Source: Salipiger marinus (GTDB lineage: Bacteria; Pseudomonadota; Alphaproteobacteria; Rhodobacterales; Rhodobacteraceae). Taken from it: a DNA stretch of 64,000 nucleotides. The stretch covers positions 124,001 to 188,000 of the forward strand of contig NZ_FNEJ01000007.1 in assembly GCF_900100085.1 (NCBI RefSeq). The letters run 5' to 3'. Below are positions 42,431 through 53,493 of the stretch, one piece after another (position 1 is the stretch's first letter; each line of letters starts with the position of its first letter). A model generated the notes under the pieces. The model was not told the origin of the DNA and made no database searches. It worked only from the letters and a program-made list of their open reading frames with translations. A program made the position numbers and the translations under genes.

Positions 42431-43195
42431 GCCCCCCGGCGCCACGACCAGCTCGGTCTTCCAGTCTGCGCAGGACTTCACCAAGGCTTGCGGCAGCGGA
42501 GCGTCGGTGAAGACGCTTTGGATTTGCGACAGAGAGGCAATTCGGATCGGCGCGCTCCGGTGCAGTTTCGAGTGATCCGAAACGAGGAAGGTCTTGCGCG
42601 AATGGCGCAGGATTGCCTGACTGACGCCAACCTCCTGCACGTCGAAATCCAGCAGGTCGCCGTCGAGGTCGATGGCGGAACAGCCGATCACCGACAGATC
42701 GAACTTGAACTGCCGGATTGTCTCGGTGGCAAGGCTTCCGATCAGGCCGCCGTCGAAACGGCGCAGGCTGCCCCCGGTGACGACGACCTCGCAGGCAGGG
42801 TTCAGCGCAAGCGTATTCGCGACGTTCATGTTGTTGGTGACCACAAGCAGCCCACGATGCTGAAGCAGCTCCTGCGCCACGGCTTCGGTCGTGGTGCCGA
42901 TGCTCAGGAACAGCGAGATGTCGTTGGGAATGCGCGCGGCACAGGCGCGCGCAATGGCCTGCTTGCCCTCGGCATGCAGGCTGCGCCGTTCCTCGTATCC
43001 GATATTCGCCGTGCCCGACGCTGGAATGGCGCCGCCATGCACCCGCTCGAGCTTGCCGTTCTCGGCCAGATCGGTGAGGTCCCGCCGGATGGTCTGGAGC
43101 GTCACCCCGAAATGCTGCGCAAGGCCCTCGACGGTGACCTTGCCGTCCTTGCGGGCGATCTCGAGGATTTCTGTGTGGCGAAAGTTCTGCGACAT
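42425..43195 (-). CDS. glpR: DeoR-family glycerol regulon repressor
   Basis: 256 residues from ATG 43195 (MSQNFRHTEILEIARKDGKV); a longer start at 43228 is less likely. The N-terminal DeoR winged helix (VTVEGLAQHFGVTLQTIRRDLTDLAENGKLERVHGGA) is followed by the sugar-phosphate binding domain (SLFLSIGTTTEAVAQEL, VVTNNMNVANTL, LDFDVQEVGVSQAIL). The gene is divergent from glpD, as in other glycerol loci, and should repress the operon until glycerol-3-phosphate binds. Direct CGAAAG repeats in the gap could be its operator. Confidence 0.9.
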   Translation of the reverse strand: MSQNFRHTEILEIARKDGKVTVEGLAQHFGVTLQTIRRDLTDLAENGKLERVHGGAIPASGTANIGYEERRSLHAEGKQAIARACAARIPNDISLFLSIGTTTEAVAQELLQHRGLLVVTNNMNVANTLALNPACEVVVTGGSLRRFDGGLIGSLATETIRQFKFDLSVIGCSAIDLDGDLLDFDVQEVGVSQAILRHSRKTFLVSDHSKLHRSAPIRIASLSQIQSVFTDAPLPQALVKSCADWKTELVVAPGGG

Positions 43196-43310
43196 GTCCG
43201 GGCCCGTGCTGATGGCGAAAACTGGCACGCTGCCTTGCGCGGCGCAACCCTGCCGCGTCCCTTACCCTGCTGCGGATGTATGCGCGGTTATGTGCGGTTT
43301 TGCCAAAAAA

Positions 43311-43348
43311 CGAAAGAGAGCGAAAGTTTATTCTTGCTTTCTCGAAAG
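43311..43348. promoter_or_regulatory. CGAAAG repeats in the glpR-glpD gap
   Basis: CGAAAG occurs at 43311, 43321 and 43343, the first two exactly one helical turn apart, in an A+T-richer stretch between the divergent genes. DeoR-family repressors commonly bind short repeated TTTCG-like sites, so these are candidates for GlpR binding. Confidence 0.45.
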
Positions 43349-43429
43349 AAACCGCGCACAAATCCGGCACGCCAGCGTGAGGAGGAGACTGTGCGGGGCA
43401 TCGATCACACGAAGGAGGGGCGGTCCGGC

Positions 43430-44995
43430 ATGGTCGATCTGTTCGTGATCGGCGGCGGGATCAACGGCTGCGGCATCGCCCGCGACGCGGCGGGGCGGGG
43501 CTATTCCGTGACGCTTGCCGAGATGAACGATCTGGCCTCCGCGACCTCTTCGGCCAGCACCAAGCTGTTCCATGGCGGGCTGCGCTATCTCGAATTCTTC
43601 GAATTCCGTCTCGTCCGCGAGGCGCTGATCGAACGCGAGACCCTGCTGCGCGCCATGCCGCATATTTCCTGGCCGATGCGCTTCGTGCTGCCCTGGCATC
43701 CGTCGATGCGCTTCGAATCCGAAACGCCCGCATCGAAGCTGCTCACCTTCGTGATGCCGTGGATGAAGGGCCGCCGCCCCGCCTGGCTGATCCGGCTCGG
43801 GCTCTTCATGTATGACCACCTTGGCGGGCGGAAGATCCTTCCGGGCACCACCTCGCTGTCGCTGAAAGGCAGCCCCGAGGGCGCGCCCCTGCAGGACCGG
43901 TTCGAGACCGCTTACGAATATTCCGACTGCTGGATCGAGGATTCCCGGCTGGTCGTGCTCAACGCCCGCGACGCCGAAACGCGCGGCGCGCAGATTCTGA
44001 CCAGAACCAAGGTGATCTCGGCGGACCGCAGCGGCGATCACTGGGAAATCCTGACGCAGGATGCGACCGGCGCGCAGCACAGGCACCGCGCCCGGATGAT
44101 CGTCAACGCGGGCGGGCCGTGGGTGGGCGAGATCCTGCGCGGCACCATCCGCGCCAACAGCCGCGAGGGGGTGCGCCTTGTGCGCGGCAGCCACATCGTC
44201 GTGCCGCGGCTGACCGAACACGACAAATGCTATTTCTTTCAGGGCACCGACGGGCGGATCATCTTCGCCATCCCCTACGAGACCGATTTCACCCTGATCG
44301 GCACCACCGACAAGGATCACCCCGACCCCGCGCAGCGCCCCGAATGCACGCCCGGGGAACAGGACTATCTGCTGGCCTTCGCCAACCAGTATTTCAAACG
44401 CCAGCTTGGCCGCGAGGACATCGTCTGGACCTATTCCGGCGTCCGGCCGCTTTATGACGATGGCGCCAGCAGCGCCACGGCGGCGACGCGGGATTACACG
44501 CTGAAGCTGGAGCAGAACGGCGCGCCAATGCTCAACGTCTTCGGCGGCAAGATCACCACCTATCGCCGGCTCGCCGAAAGCGCGCTGGACAAGATCGGCG
44601 TCGCGCTGGGGCGCGAGACCGCGCCTTGGACGGCGGGGGTGCCCCTGCCGGGCGGCGATTTCCCGGTCGACGGCGTCGACAGGCTGATCCGCGAGGTGCA
44701 GGCCGCGCACCCGTTCCTGACGGACGCCTGGGCCCGCCGCCTTGTCCGTGCTTACGGCACCGAGGCGGCCACGATCTGCGAGGGTGCCGCTACGGAACAC
44801 GATATGGGCCGCGCGTTCGGCGCTACGCTGACCGAGCGCGAAGTGCTCTGGCTCATGCGGAAGGAATACGCCCGGACCGCCGAGGATGTGGTCTGGCGCA
44901 GAAACAAGCTGGGGCTGCGCCTGAAGGAGGATCAGGTCGCCGCGCTCGACGACTGGATGAGCCGCGAGCAGGCGCGATACGCCGCCGCGGAATAA
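43430..44995 (+). CDS. glpD: Glycerol-3-phosphate dehydrogenase (FAD-dependent, aerobic type)
   Basis: 521 residues from ATG 43430, which has GAAGGAGGGG upstream and aligns with the usual GlpD start; GTG 43391, also with a good ribosome site, would add 13 residues, and the open frame to 42488 is not real. FAD-binding VIGGGINGCGIARDAAGRG lies at 6-24, then SSASTKLFHGGLRYLEFFEFRLVREAL, GSHIVVPRL and WTYSGVRPLYDD, all typical. It oxidises glycerol-3-phosphate to dihydroxyacetone phosphate at the membrane, passing electrons to quinone. Confidence 0.95.
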   Translation: MVDLFVIGGGINGCGIARDAAGRGYSVTLAEMNDLASATSSASTKLFHGGLRYLEFFEFRLVREALIERETLLRAMPHISWPMRFVLPWHPSMRFESETPASKLLTFVMPWMKGRRPAWLIRLGLFMYDHLGGRKILPGTTSLSLKGSPEGAPLQDRFETAYEYSDCWIEDSRLVVLNARDAETRGAQILTRTKVISADRSGDHWEILTQDATGAQHRHRARMIVNAGGPWVGEILRGTIRANSREGVRLVRGSHIVVPRLTEHDKCYFFQGTDGRIIFAIPYETDFTLIGTTDKDHPDPAQRPECTPGEQDYLLAFANQYFKRQLGREDIVWTYSGVRPLYDDGASSATAATRDYTLKLEQNGAPMLNVFGGKITTYRRLAESALDKIGVALGRETAPWTAGVPLPGGDFPVDGVDRLIREVQAAHPFLTDAWARRLVRAYGTEAATICEGAATEHDMGRAFGATLTEREVLWLMRKEYARTAEDVVWRRNKLGLRLKEDQVAALDDWMSREQARYAAAE

Positions 44996-45044
44996 GAGGA
45001 GATGCCGCGCGCCCGACGGGTGAAGCGGTCACAGGGAGGATGCG

Positions 45045-46133
45045 ATGACGCTTGAACTTCAAGGCGTGTCGAAGGTCGTCGAGGGGCAGGTTCATATCCA
45101 CCCCACCGACCTGACGCTGGACAACGGCACGATGAACGTGCTGCTTGGGCGGACCGCTGCGGGCAAGACCTCGCTGATGCGGCTTATGGCCGGACTCGAT
45201 GCGCCGACCACCGGCAAGGTGATCTGGCAGGGCGCTGACGTGACGGGGATGCGCGTGCAGGACCGCAAGGTGGCGATGGTCTATCAGCAGTTCATCAACT
45301 ACCCGTCGATGACGGTCTATGACAACATCGCCTCTCCGATGAAGCTGATGGGCGTGAGCAAGTCCGAGATCGACGCCCGCGTGCGTGAAAGCGCCGATCT
45401 GATGAAGCTGACGCCAATGCTGGACCGCAAGCCGCTGGAACTGTCCGGGGGACAGCAGCAGCGGTGCGCGCTGGCGCGGGCGCTGGTGAAGAACGCGGGG
45501 CTGGTGCTGCTCGACGAGCCGCTGGCCAATCTCGATTACAAGCTGCGCGAGGAGATGCGGGTCGAGATTCCCAAGATCTTCGAGAAATCCGGCGCCATCT
45601 TCGTTTATGCCACGACCGAACCCGAAGAGGCGCTGCTGCTTGGCGGCAATGTCGCCACGCTGCATGAGGGGCGGATCACCCAGTTCGGCCCGACGCCGCA
45701 GGTCTATCGCCAGCCCGTGGACGCGACCACGGCGGGGGTGTTCTCCGATCCGCCGATGAACTTCCTGCCCGTGTCAAAGACGGGGGGCCGCCTGATGTTC
45801 GGCGACGGACAGGGCACCGAGGCCAAGGGCAAGCTCGCGGAGCTGCCCGACGGGCGCTATACCGCCGGGTTCCGGCCCAACCATCTGGAAATCCGCCGCC
45901 ACGCGCCCGATGCGATGAAGTTCACCGCGAAGCTGACCGTGACAGAGCTGACCGGCTCGGAAACCTTCGTGCATCTCGATCACCACGGCGAACGCTGGGT
46001 CGGCCTGATCCACGGCGTGCACCAGTTGACGCTGGGCGCCGATCTCGACCTCTGGCTCGACGCCCGGCATGTCTACATCTTCGGCGAGGACGGTGCGCTG
46101 GTCGCGCCCGCCGCCTATGCGCTTGCGGCCTGA
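45045..46133 (+). CDS. glpS: Glycerol ABC transporter ATPase GlpS
   Basis: 362 residues of the MalK/UgpC-like group. Walker A GRTAAGKT is at 35-42, signature LSGGQQQR at 133-140, and Walker B is LVLLDEPLANLD. The switch histidine is missing: the segment reads VYATTEPEEA with Thr191 where other ATPases have His. A C-terminal TOBE-like regulatory domain follows (about 240-360). Its partner GlpT has the opposite defect. Known from Rhizobium leguminosarum, where glpSTPQ(U)V import glycerol. It lies 49 bp after glpD. Confidence 0.9.
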   Translation: MTLELQGVSKVVEGQVHIHPTDLTLDNGTMNVLLGRTAAGKTSLMRLMAGLDAPTTGKVIWQGADVTGMRVQDRKVAMVYQQFINYPSMTVYDNIASPMKLMGVSKSEIDARVRESADLMKLTPMLDRKPLELSGGQQQRCALARALVKNAGLVLLDEPLANLDYKLREEMRVEIPKIFEKSGAIFVYATTEPEEALLLGGNVATLHEGRITQFGPTPQVYRQPVDATTAGVFSDPPMNFLPVSKTGGRLMFGDGQGTEAKGKLAELPDGRYTAGFRPNHLEIRRHAPDAMKFTAKLTVTELTGSETFVHLDHHGERWVGLIHGVHQLTLGADLDLWLDARHVYIFGEDGALVAPAAYALAA

Positions 46134-46145
46134 GGGGGGCTGATC

Positions 46146-47219
46146 ATGGCACGCATCACGCTCGACAATCTTGCCCATAGCTACAAGCCGCAGCCCGTGT
46201 CCGAGGACGATTTCGCGCTGAAAGAGCTGAACCACGACTGGATCGATGGCGAGGCCTACGCGCTGCTCGGATCCTCCGGCTGCGGCAAGTCCACGCTGCT
46301 GAACATCATCTCCGGCCTGCTGCACCCGTCGCAGGGGCGTATCCTCTTCGACGGCAAGGACGTGACCCACGCCCCCACCGCCGAGCGCAACATCGCGCAG
46401 GTGTTCCAGTTCCCGGTCGTCTACGACACCATGACGGTGCACGATAATCTCGCCTTTCCGCTGCGCAACCGGGGCCGCGACGAAGCCTATGTGGCCGAGC
46501 GGGTGGGCGAGATCGCCAAGATGATCGGCATGGAACACATGCTGAAGCGCAAGGCGCGCGGCCTTGGCGCGGACGAGAAGCAGAAGATCAGCCTCGGGCG
46601 CGGCATGGTGCGCAAGGACGTCAACGCGCTGCTCTTCGACGAGCCGCTGACGGTGATCGACCCGCACATGAAATGGGAGCTGCGCACCCAGCTGAAACGC
46701 CTGCACCACGAGTTCGGGCACACGATGATCTATGTCACCCATGACCAGACCGAGGCGCTGACCTTCGCCGACAAGGTGGTGGTGATGTATGACGGCCGCG
46801 TGGTGCAGATCGGCACCCCCGAGGAGCTGTTCGAGCGGCCCGAGCATACGTTTGTGGGCTATTTCATCGGCTCGCCCGGGATGAACGTGATCCCGGCGCA
46901 GGTGAGCGGCAACACGGCGGTGGTCAATGGCTCGGAAATCCGCCTGACGCGCGGGTATAGCGGTCTGTCGGGCAAGGTCGAGATCGGGGTGCGCCCCGAA
47001 TTCGCGCGCCTCAGCCGTGACGAGGGCCTGCCGGTCAAGATCCGCCGCGTCGAGGACGTGGGCCGCCACAAGATCGTGCGCGCCGATTTCTTCGGGCAGG
47101 ATCTGAACGTCCTCGCCGGAGAGGACGAGAGCATTTCGCCCGACATGACCCGCGTCACCTTCGATCCGGCGCATGTGAACGTCTACGTCAACGACTGGAG
47201 GGTGCCGGGCGCCGCCTGA
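46146..47219 (+). CDS. glpT: Glycerol ABC transporter ATPase GlpT
   Basis: 357 residues, paralogous to GlpS. Walker A GSSGCGKST starts at residue 42, Walker B is LLFDEPLTVID and the switch histidine His199 (VTHDQTEA) is present. The signature motif is degenerate: the position of LSGGQ reads LGADEKQ (140-146). It should therefore provide a good catalytic side but a poor signature in the GlpS-GlpT dimer. A C-terminal TOBE domain is present. It starts 12 bp after glpS. This GlpT is not the E. coli antiporter of the same name. Confidence 0.9.
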   Translation: MARITLDNLAHSYKPQPVSEDDFALKELNHDWIDGEAYALLGSSGCGKSTLLNIISGLLHPSQGRILFDGKDVTHAPTAERNIAQVFQFPVVYDTMTVHDNLAFPLRNRGRDEAYVAERVGEIAKMIGMEHMLKRKARGLGADEKQKISLGRGMVRKDVNALLFDEPLTVIDPHMKWELRTQLKRLHHEFGHTMIYVTHDQTEALTFADKVVVMYDGRVVQIGTPEELFERPEHTFVGYFIGSPGMNVIPAQVSGNTAVVNGSEIRLTRGYSGLSGKVEIGVRPEFARLSRDEGLPVKIRRVEDVGRHKIVRADFFGQDLNVLAGEDESISPDMTRVTFDPAHVNVYVNDWRVPGAA

Positions 47220-47258
47220 GCACCGAAGGAGCGCGGGAGACGCCCCGGGGAGGAAACA

Positions 47259-48128
<870 letters not shown>

Positions 48129-48129
48129 G

Positions 48130-48993
<864 letters not shown>

Positions 48994-49005
48994 AGGAGCC
49001 CTGAC

Positions 49006-49281
49006 ATGGACTGGATGGCATGGACCTGGCCCACGGCGGCCTTCTTCGCGATCATCGCGCTGCTCTTGGTGATCTTCACCGTGCTTGCGGTGAAATTTCC
49101 CGAAACGCCGCGTGTCGGCATCCTGCGCACCGAGACCACGCGCGGAGACCGGCTTTTCGTCACGCTGCTTGGCAGCGCCTTCATCAATCTCGCCTGGCTG
49201 GGGCTTGTCGGAGTCGACACCCAGCCCTGGGCTATGGCCGTCTGTCTCGTCTATGCCGCAGCGGTGTTCCGCTGGGTCTGA
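49006..49281 (+). CDS. glpU: Small membrane protein of the glycerol operon (DUF2160, GlpU)
   Basis: 91 residues with about three hydrophobic helices (near 10-30, 50-68 and 72-90) and a short conserved loop containing PRVGILRTETTRGDRLFVTLLG. It matches the DUF2160 proteins seen in glycerol ABC operons between the permease and binding-protein genes. The role is unknown; a helper or extra membrane subunit of the transporter is a reasonable guess. It is 12 bp downstream of glpQ. Confidence 0.85.
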   Translation: MDWMAWTWPTAAFFAIIALLLVIFTVLAVKFPETPRVGILRTETTRGDRLFVTLLGSAFINLAWLGLVGVDTQPWAMAVCLVYAAAVFRWV

Positions 49282-49349
49282 CGATGCATCCGCCGACCCC
49301 GCGTAGCCGGGGCGGCATATTCCAACGGGTTCAAAATGGGAGGAGAACC

Positions 49350-51065
49350 ATGAACTTTAGAAACACCACCGCGATGGCGCTGGCGATGACCCTGATGGGC
49401 ACCGCCGCCTTCGCCGACATGGAGGCCGCACGCGCGTTCCTCGATGCCGAGATCGGCGACCAGTCCGCGCTCACCCGCGAGGAGCAGGAAGCCGAGATGC
49501 AGTGGTTCATCGACGCCGCCGAGCAGTTCCGTGGCATGGATATCAAGGTCGTCTCGGAAACCATCACCACGCACGAATATGAAAGTCAGGTGCTGGCCAA
49601 GGCATTCTCGGACATCACCGGCATCAACCTCACCCACGACCTGATCGGCGAGGGCGACGTGGTCGAGAAACTGCAGACGCAGATGCAGTCGGGCGAGAAC
49701 ATCTATGACGCCTATGTCAACGACTCCGATCTGATCGGCACCCACTGGCGCTATCAGCAGGTGCGCAACCTGACCGACTGGATGGCGAACGAGGGCGCGG
49801 ACGTGACCTCGCCCACGCTGGATCTGGACGATTTCATCGGCACCGATTTCACCACGGCGCCGGACGGCAAGCTTTATCAGTTGCCGACCCAGCAGTTCGC
49901 GAACCTTTACTGGTTCCGCTACGACTGGTTCAACGACGAGAAGAACAAGGCCGATTTCAAGGAAGCTTATGGCTATGACCTCGGCGTTCCGGTGAACTGG
50001 TCCGCCTACGAGGACATCGCAGAGTTCTTCACCGGGCGCGACCTGTCGCACATGGGCGTCGACTCCGAAGTCTATGGCAACATGGATTACGGCAAGAAGG
50101 ACCCGTCGCTCGGCTGGCGCTACACCGATGCGTGGCTGTCCATGGCCGGTGCCGGATCGAAGGGCGAGCCCAACGGCCTGCCGGTCGATGAATGGGGCAT
50201 CCGCGTCAACGAGAACTCGCAGCCCGTGGGCTCCTGCGTGGCCCGTGGCGGCGCGACCAACGGACCCGCAGCGGTCTATGCGGTGACAAAGGCCATCGAG
50301 TGGCTGGAGAAATACACACCGCCCGCCGCCATGGGCATGACCTTCTCCGAGGCAGGCCCAGTCCCGGCGCAGGGCAACGTCGCCCAGCAGATGTTCTGGT
50401 ACACTGCCTTCACCGCCGACACGGTCAAGCCCGGCCTGCCGGTGATGAACGAGGACGGCACGCCGAAATGGCGCATGGCCCCCTCGCCGCACGGCGTCTA
50501 CTGGGAAGAAGGCACCAAGATCGGCTACCAGGACGTGGGCAGCTGGACGCTGATGAAATCCACCCCCGAGGACCGCGCCAAGGCGGCATGGCTTTATGCG
50601 CAGTTCGTCACGTCGAAGACCGTGGACACCAAGAAGTCGCATGTGGGTCTGACCTTCATCCGCGACAGTTCGATCAACCACGAGAGCTTCACCGAGCGCG
50701 CGCCGAAACTGGGCGGCCTGGTGGAATTCTACCGCTCGCCCGCGCGGGTGGCATGGTCGCCGACCGGCACCAACGTTCCCGACTACCCCAAGCTGGCGCA
50801 GCTGTGGTGGCAGAATATCGGGGACGCCATGTCCGGCGCGAAGACCCCGCAAGAGGCGCTCGACGCGCTCTGCGCGGATCAGGAGCGGGTGATGGAGCGT
50901 CTCGAGCGCGCCGGCATCCAGGGCGACATTGGCCCGAAGCTCAACGAGGAGCAGGACCCGGAATACTGGCTGTCTCAGGAAGGCTCGCCCAAGGCCAAGC
51001 TCGAGAACGAGGATGAAGAACCCAAGACCATCTCCTATGACGAGCTGATCAAGAGCTGGCAGTAA
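49350..51065 (+). CDS. glpV: Glycerol ABC transporter substrate-binding protein GlpV
   Basis: 571 residues from ATG 49350 with GGGAGGAG upstream; an open frame back to 49020 overlaps glpU. A 22-residue signal peptide ends AAFA before DMEAA. The mature protein is a large family-1-type extracellular binding protein, longer than most sugar-binding proteins, with tyrosine- and tryptophan-rich segments such as [19 protein letters not shown]. It should bind glycerol in the periplasm for GlpPQ-ST. Confidence 0.9.
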   Translation: MNFRNTTAMALAMTLMGTAAFADMEAARAFLDAEIGDQSALTREEQEAEMQWFIDAAEQFRGMDIKVVSETITTHEYESQVLAKAFSDITGINLTHDLIGEGDVVEKLQTQMQSGENIYDAYVNDSDLIGTHWRYQQVRNLTDWMANEGADVTSPTLDLDDFIGTDFTTAPDGKLYQLPTQQFANLYWFRYDWFNDEKNKADFKEAYGYDLGVPVNWSAYEDIAEFFTGRDLSHMGVDSEVYGNMDYGKKDPSLGWRYTDAWLSMAGAGSKGEPNGLPVDEWGIRVNENSQPVGSCVARGGATNGPAAVYAVTKAIEWLEKYTPPAAMGMTFSEAGPVPAQGNVAQQMFWYTAFTADTVKPGLPVMNEDGTPKWRMAPSPHGVYWEEGTKIGYQDVGSWTLMKSTPEDRAKAAWLYAQFVTSKTVDTKKSHVGLTFIRDSSINHESFTERAPKLGGLVEFYRSPARVAWSPTGTNVPDYPKLAQLWWQNIGDAMSGAKTPQEALDALCADQERVMERLERAGIQGDIGPKLNEEQDPEYWLSQEGSPKAKLENEDEEPKTISYDELIKSWQ

Positions 51066-51163
51066 ACCTGCCGCGCCGGGGCCATGTGCTGGCCCCGGCA
51101 TTCCCTCCCCCCAGACATTCCGACCAACCGAAAAGGCTCCCGGCCTCACGGGAAAGGCTTGCC

Positions 51164-52666
51164 ATGCGCCATATCCTCGCCATCGACCAGGGCACCACGT
51201 CCACCCGCGCCGTCCTCTTTGACGAGAAGATGCGCATCAAAGCTTCGGCGCAGGAAGAGTTCGCGCAGCATTTCCCCGCCTCGGGCTGGGTCGAACACGA
51301 CCCGTCGGACCTGTGGTCCACCACCGCCGCGACCTGCCGCGCCGCCATCGAACGCGCGGGCGGCGCCGAGATCGCCGCCATCGGCATCACCAATCAGCGC
51401 GAAACGACTCTGGTCTGGGAGCGCGCCAGCGGGCGACCCATTCACAATGCCATCGTCTGGCAGGACCGGCGCACCGCCGACCTGTGCCGCCGCCTGAAAG
51501 CCGAGGGCTTCGAAGAAACGGTGACGGACCGCACGGGCCTGCTGCTTGATCCGTATTTCTCGGCCACCAAGATCGCGTGGATTCTTGAGCATGTCGACGG
51601 CGCCCGCGCCAGGGCCGAAGCCGGAGAGCTGCTTTTCGGCACCGTCGACAGCTGGCTGGTGTGGAACCTCACCGGCGGGGCGGTGCACGCGACCGATGCG
51701 ACCAATGCCGCGCGGACCATGCTCTACGACATTCACAAGGGGCGCTGGTCCACCACCATCTGCGACCGGCTGGGCATTCCCGCCGCGATGTTGCCCGAGG
51801 TGCGCGATTGCGCGGCCGAGTTTGGGATGACGCGCCCCGATCTCTTCGGTCGGCCCATCCCCATTCTGGGGATCGCGGGAGACCAGCAGGCGGCGACCGT
51901 CGGGCAGGCCTGCTTTCGCCCTGGCATGATGAAATCCACCTACGGCACCGGATGTTTCGCCCTGCTGAACACCGGCGACACGCCCGTTCGCAGCACGCAC
52001 CGGCTGCTGACGACCATCGCCTACCAGCTGGACGGCAAGCCGACCTACGCGCTCGAAGGGTCGATCTTCATCGCCGGGGCTGTGGTGCAATGGCTGCGCG
52101 ACGGGCTGATGATCGTGCGCGAGGCCTCCGAGACGCAGAGGCTGGCGGAGCGCGCCGATCCGGCACAGGAGCTGATCTTCGTTCCTGCCTTCACCGGGCT
52201 CGGCGCGCCTTACTGGAACGCAGAGTGCCGGGGCGCGGTCTTTGGCCTTACGCGTGGCTCGGGCCCTGCGGAAATCGCCCGTGCTGCGCTGGAGTCGGTC
52301 GGCTTCCAGACCCGTGACCTTCTGGACGCGATGCGCGCCGACATGGGCGGCAGGTTCGAGACGGCGATGCGCGACAGTCCTGATGCCATCCTTCGGGTGG
52401 ACGGCGGCATGAGCGCCTCGGATTACGCCATGCAGTTCCTCAGCGACATCATCGGCGCGCCGGTGGATCGGCCTCAGGGGCTCGAAACGACGGCGCTCGG
52501 GGCCGCGTGGCTTGCCGGGCATCGGGCCGGGATCTACCCTGACGCGGAGCGCCTGTCGGAGGACTGGACCTGCGGCACCCGTTTCACCCCGTCCCTGCCC
52601 ACCGCGCTGCGCGAAACCCGTCACGCCGCATGGCGCAGGGCGGTCGAGGCGACGCTGTCGGTCTGA
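51164..52666 (+). CDS. glpK: Glycerol kinase
   Basis: 500 residues from ATG 51164; an open frame back to 51086 has no ribosome site. FGGY-kinase motifs are complete: [17 protein letters not shown] at 4-20, [32 protein letters not shown], and [22 protein letters not shown] in the C-terminal lobe. It phosphorylates glycerol to glycerol-3-phosphate, the substrate of GlpD and probable inducer of GlpR. As last gene it completes uptake, trapping and oxidation in one operon. Confidence 0.95.
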   Translation: MRHILAIDQGTTSTRAVLFDEKMRIKASAQEEFAQHFPASGWVEHDPSDLWSTTAATCRAAIERAGGAEIAAIGITNQRETTLVWERASGRPIHNAIVWQDRRTADLCRRLKAEGFEETVTDRTGLLLDPYFSATKIAWILEHVDGARARAEAGELLFGTVDSWLVWNLTGGAVHATDATNAARTMLYDIHKGRWSTTICDRLGIPAAMLPEVRDCAAEFGMTRPDLFGRPIPILGIAGDQQAATVGQACFRPGMMKSTYGTGCFALLNTGDTPVRSTHRLLTTIAYQLDGKPTYALEGSIFIAGAVVQWLRDGLMIVREASETQRLAERADPAQELIFVPAFTGLGAPYWNAECRGAVFGLTRGSGPAEIARAALESVGFQTRDLLDAMRADMGGRFETAMRDSPDAILRVDGGMSASDYAMQFLSDIIGAPVDRPQGLETTALGAAWLAGHRAGIYPDAERLSEDWTCGTRFTPSLPTALRETRHAAWRRAVEATLSV

Positions 52667-52723
52667 ACAGGGGCTGGATGGACCGTATCCCTCTGGCGGG
52701 GGCCGTCTGACGGGAAGCTGGGG

Positions 52724-52850
52724 ATGGTCGACCTTACGTTCACACCCCAGATCGAGATTCTGTCCGTCGAGGACGCACCGCGGCGTCGGCACTGGAACGA
52801 CGGGGACAAGGTCCGGGTGGTCGAGGAAAGCCAACTGGGGCATCGGCAGG
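52724..52850 (+). pseudogene. N-terminal remnant of an IS66/IS3-type transposase OrfA
   Basis: From ATG 52724 a piece with VDLTFTPQIEILSV, RRRHWNDGDKVRVVEES resembles the start of IS66 TnpA or IS2-like OrfA DNA-binding proteins. It then joins unrelated sequence. Only about 40 residues are recognisable. Confidence 0.5.
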
Positions 52851-52895
52851 TTGAGCTGCTGCCGGTTTCGCGGACACGAAGACAAGATCGTGACC

Positions 52896-53493
52896 AAGGA
52901 ACCGGAGAGTGGATATGACGAGACGGCGAGTTCAAGATCGAGGCCGTAAGGTTGGTGACGGACCGGGGCGTTGCGGTGGCGCAGGCCGCCCGTGACCTGG
53001 ATGTGGCGGAGAGCGTTCTGCGCCGCTGGATGCGGGAGCTGACCGCTGCGCCTGCGGCGGCCTTTGCCGGGAACGGCCAGATGCGGGCCGATCTGGCCGA
53101 GATTGCAGCCCTGAAGAAAGAGGTCGCCCGGCTCCGGCGGAGCGTGACATCCTCAGGAAAGCGGCAGCTTTTTCGCACGGGAGGCGACATGAGGGTCGCC
53201 TTCGTCGCCAAACACCGCCACATCTGGCCCGTCAGCTGGCTGTGCGACGTGCCGGATGTGTCACGATCCGGCTTCCATGCCTGGCTCAATCGTCCGACCA
53301 GCGCCCGCGAGATCCATGACGCCCAGCTCGTCACGGCGATCGAGACGAGCTTCAAGGCCAGCTACCGGAGCTACGGGGCTCGCCGCGTCTGGCGCGATGT
53401 GCTGCAGGAAGGACTGGCCTGAGGCCTTCACCGGATCGAACGGCTGAGGCGGATCAATGCCTTGCGGGCACGGCCCAAGCGCCGCGGAAAGCC
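52896..53493 (+). pseudogene. Degenerate IS3-family element (orfA and start of orfB)
   Basis: OrfA is readable as FKIEAVRLVTDRGVAVAQAA, RDLDVAESVLRRWMRELT and IAALKKEVARLR, then loses frame by one base (after the last Arg) and again in a T run where AAAFFAREA should be. OrfB begins MRVAFVAKHRHIWPVSWLCDV and continues to YGARRVWRDVLQEGLA. After another frameshift a piece HRIERLRRINALRARPKRRGKP follows, then the IS5 element at 53494. The DDE domain is missing. Several indels show it is dead. Confidence 0.75.

Noticed and set aside
42488-43429. N-terminal extension of glpD giving 835 residues
   Set aside because: The extension runs antisense through glpR and through the promoter gap; GlpD family proteins start near ATG 43430.
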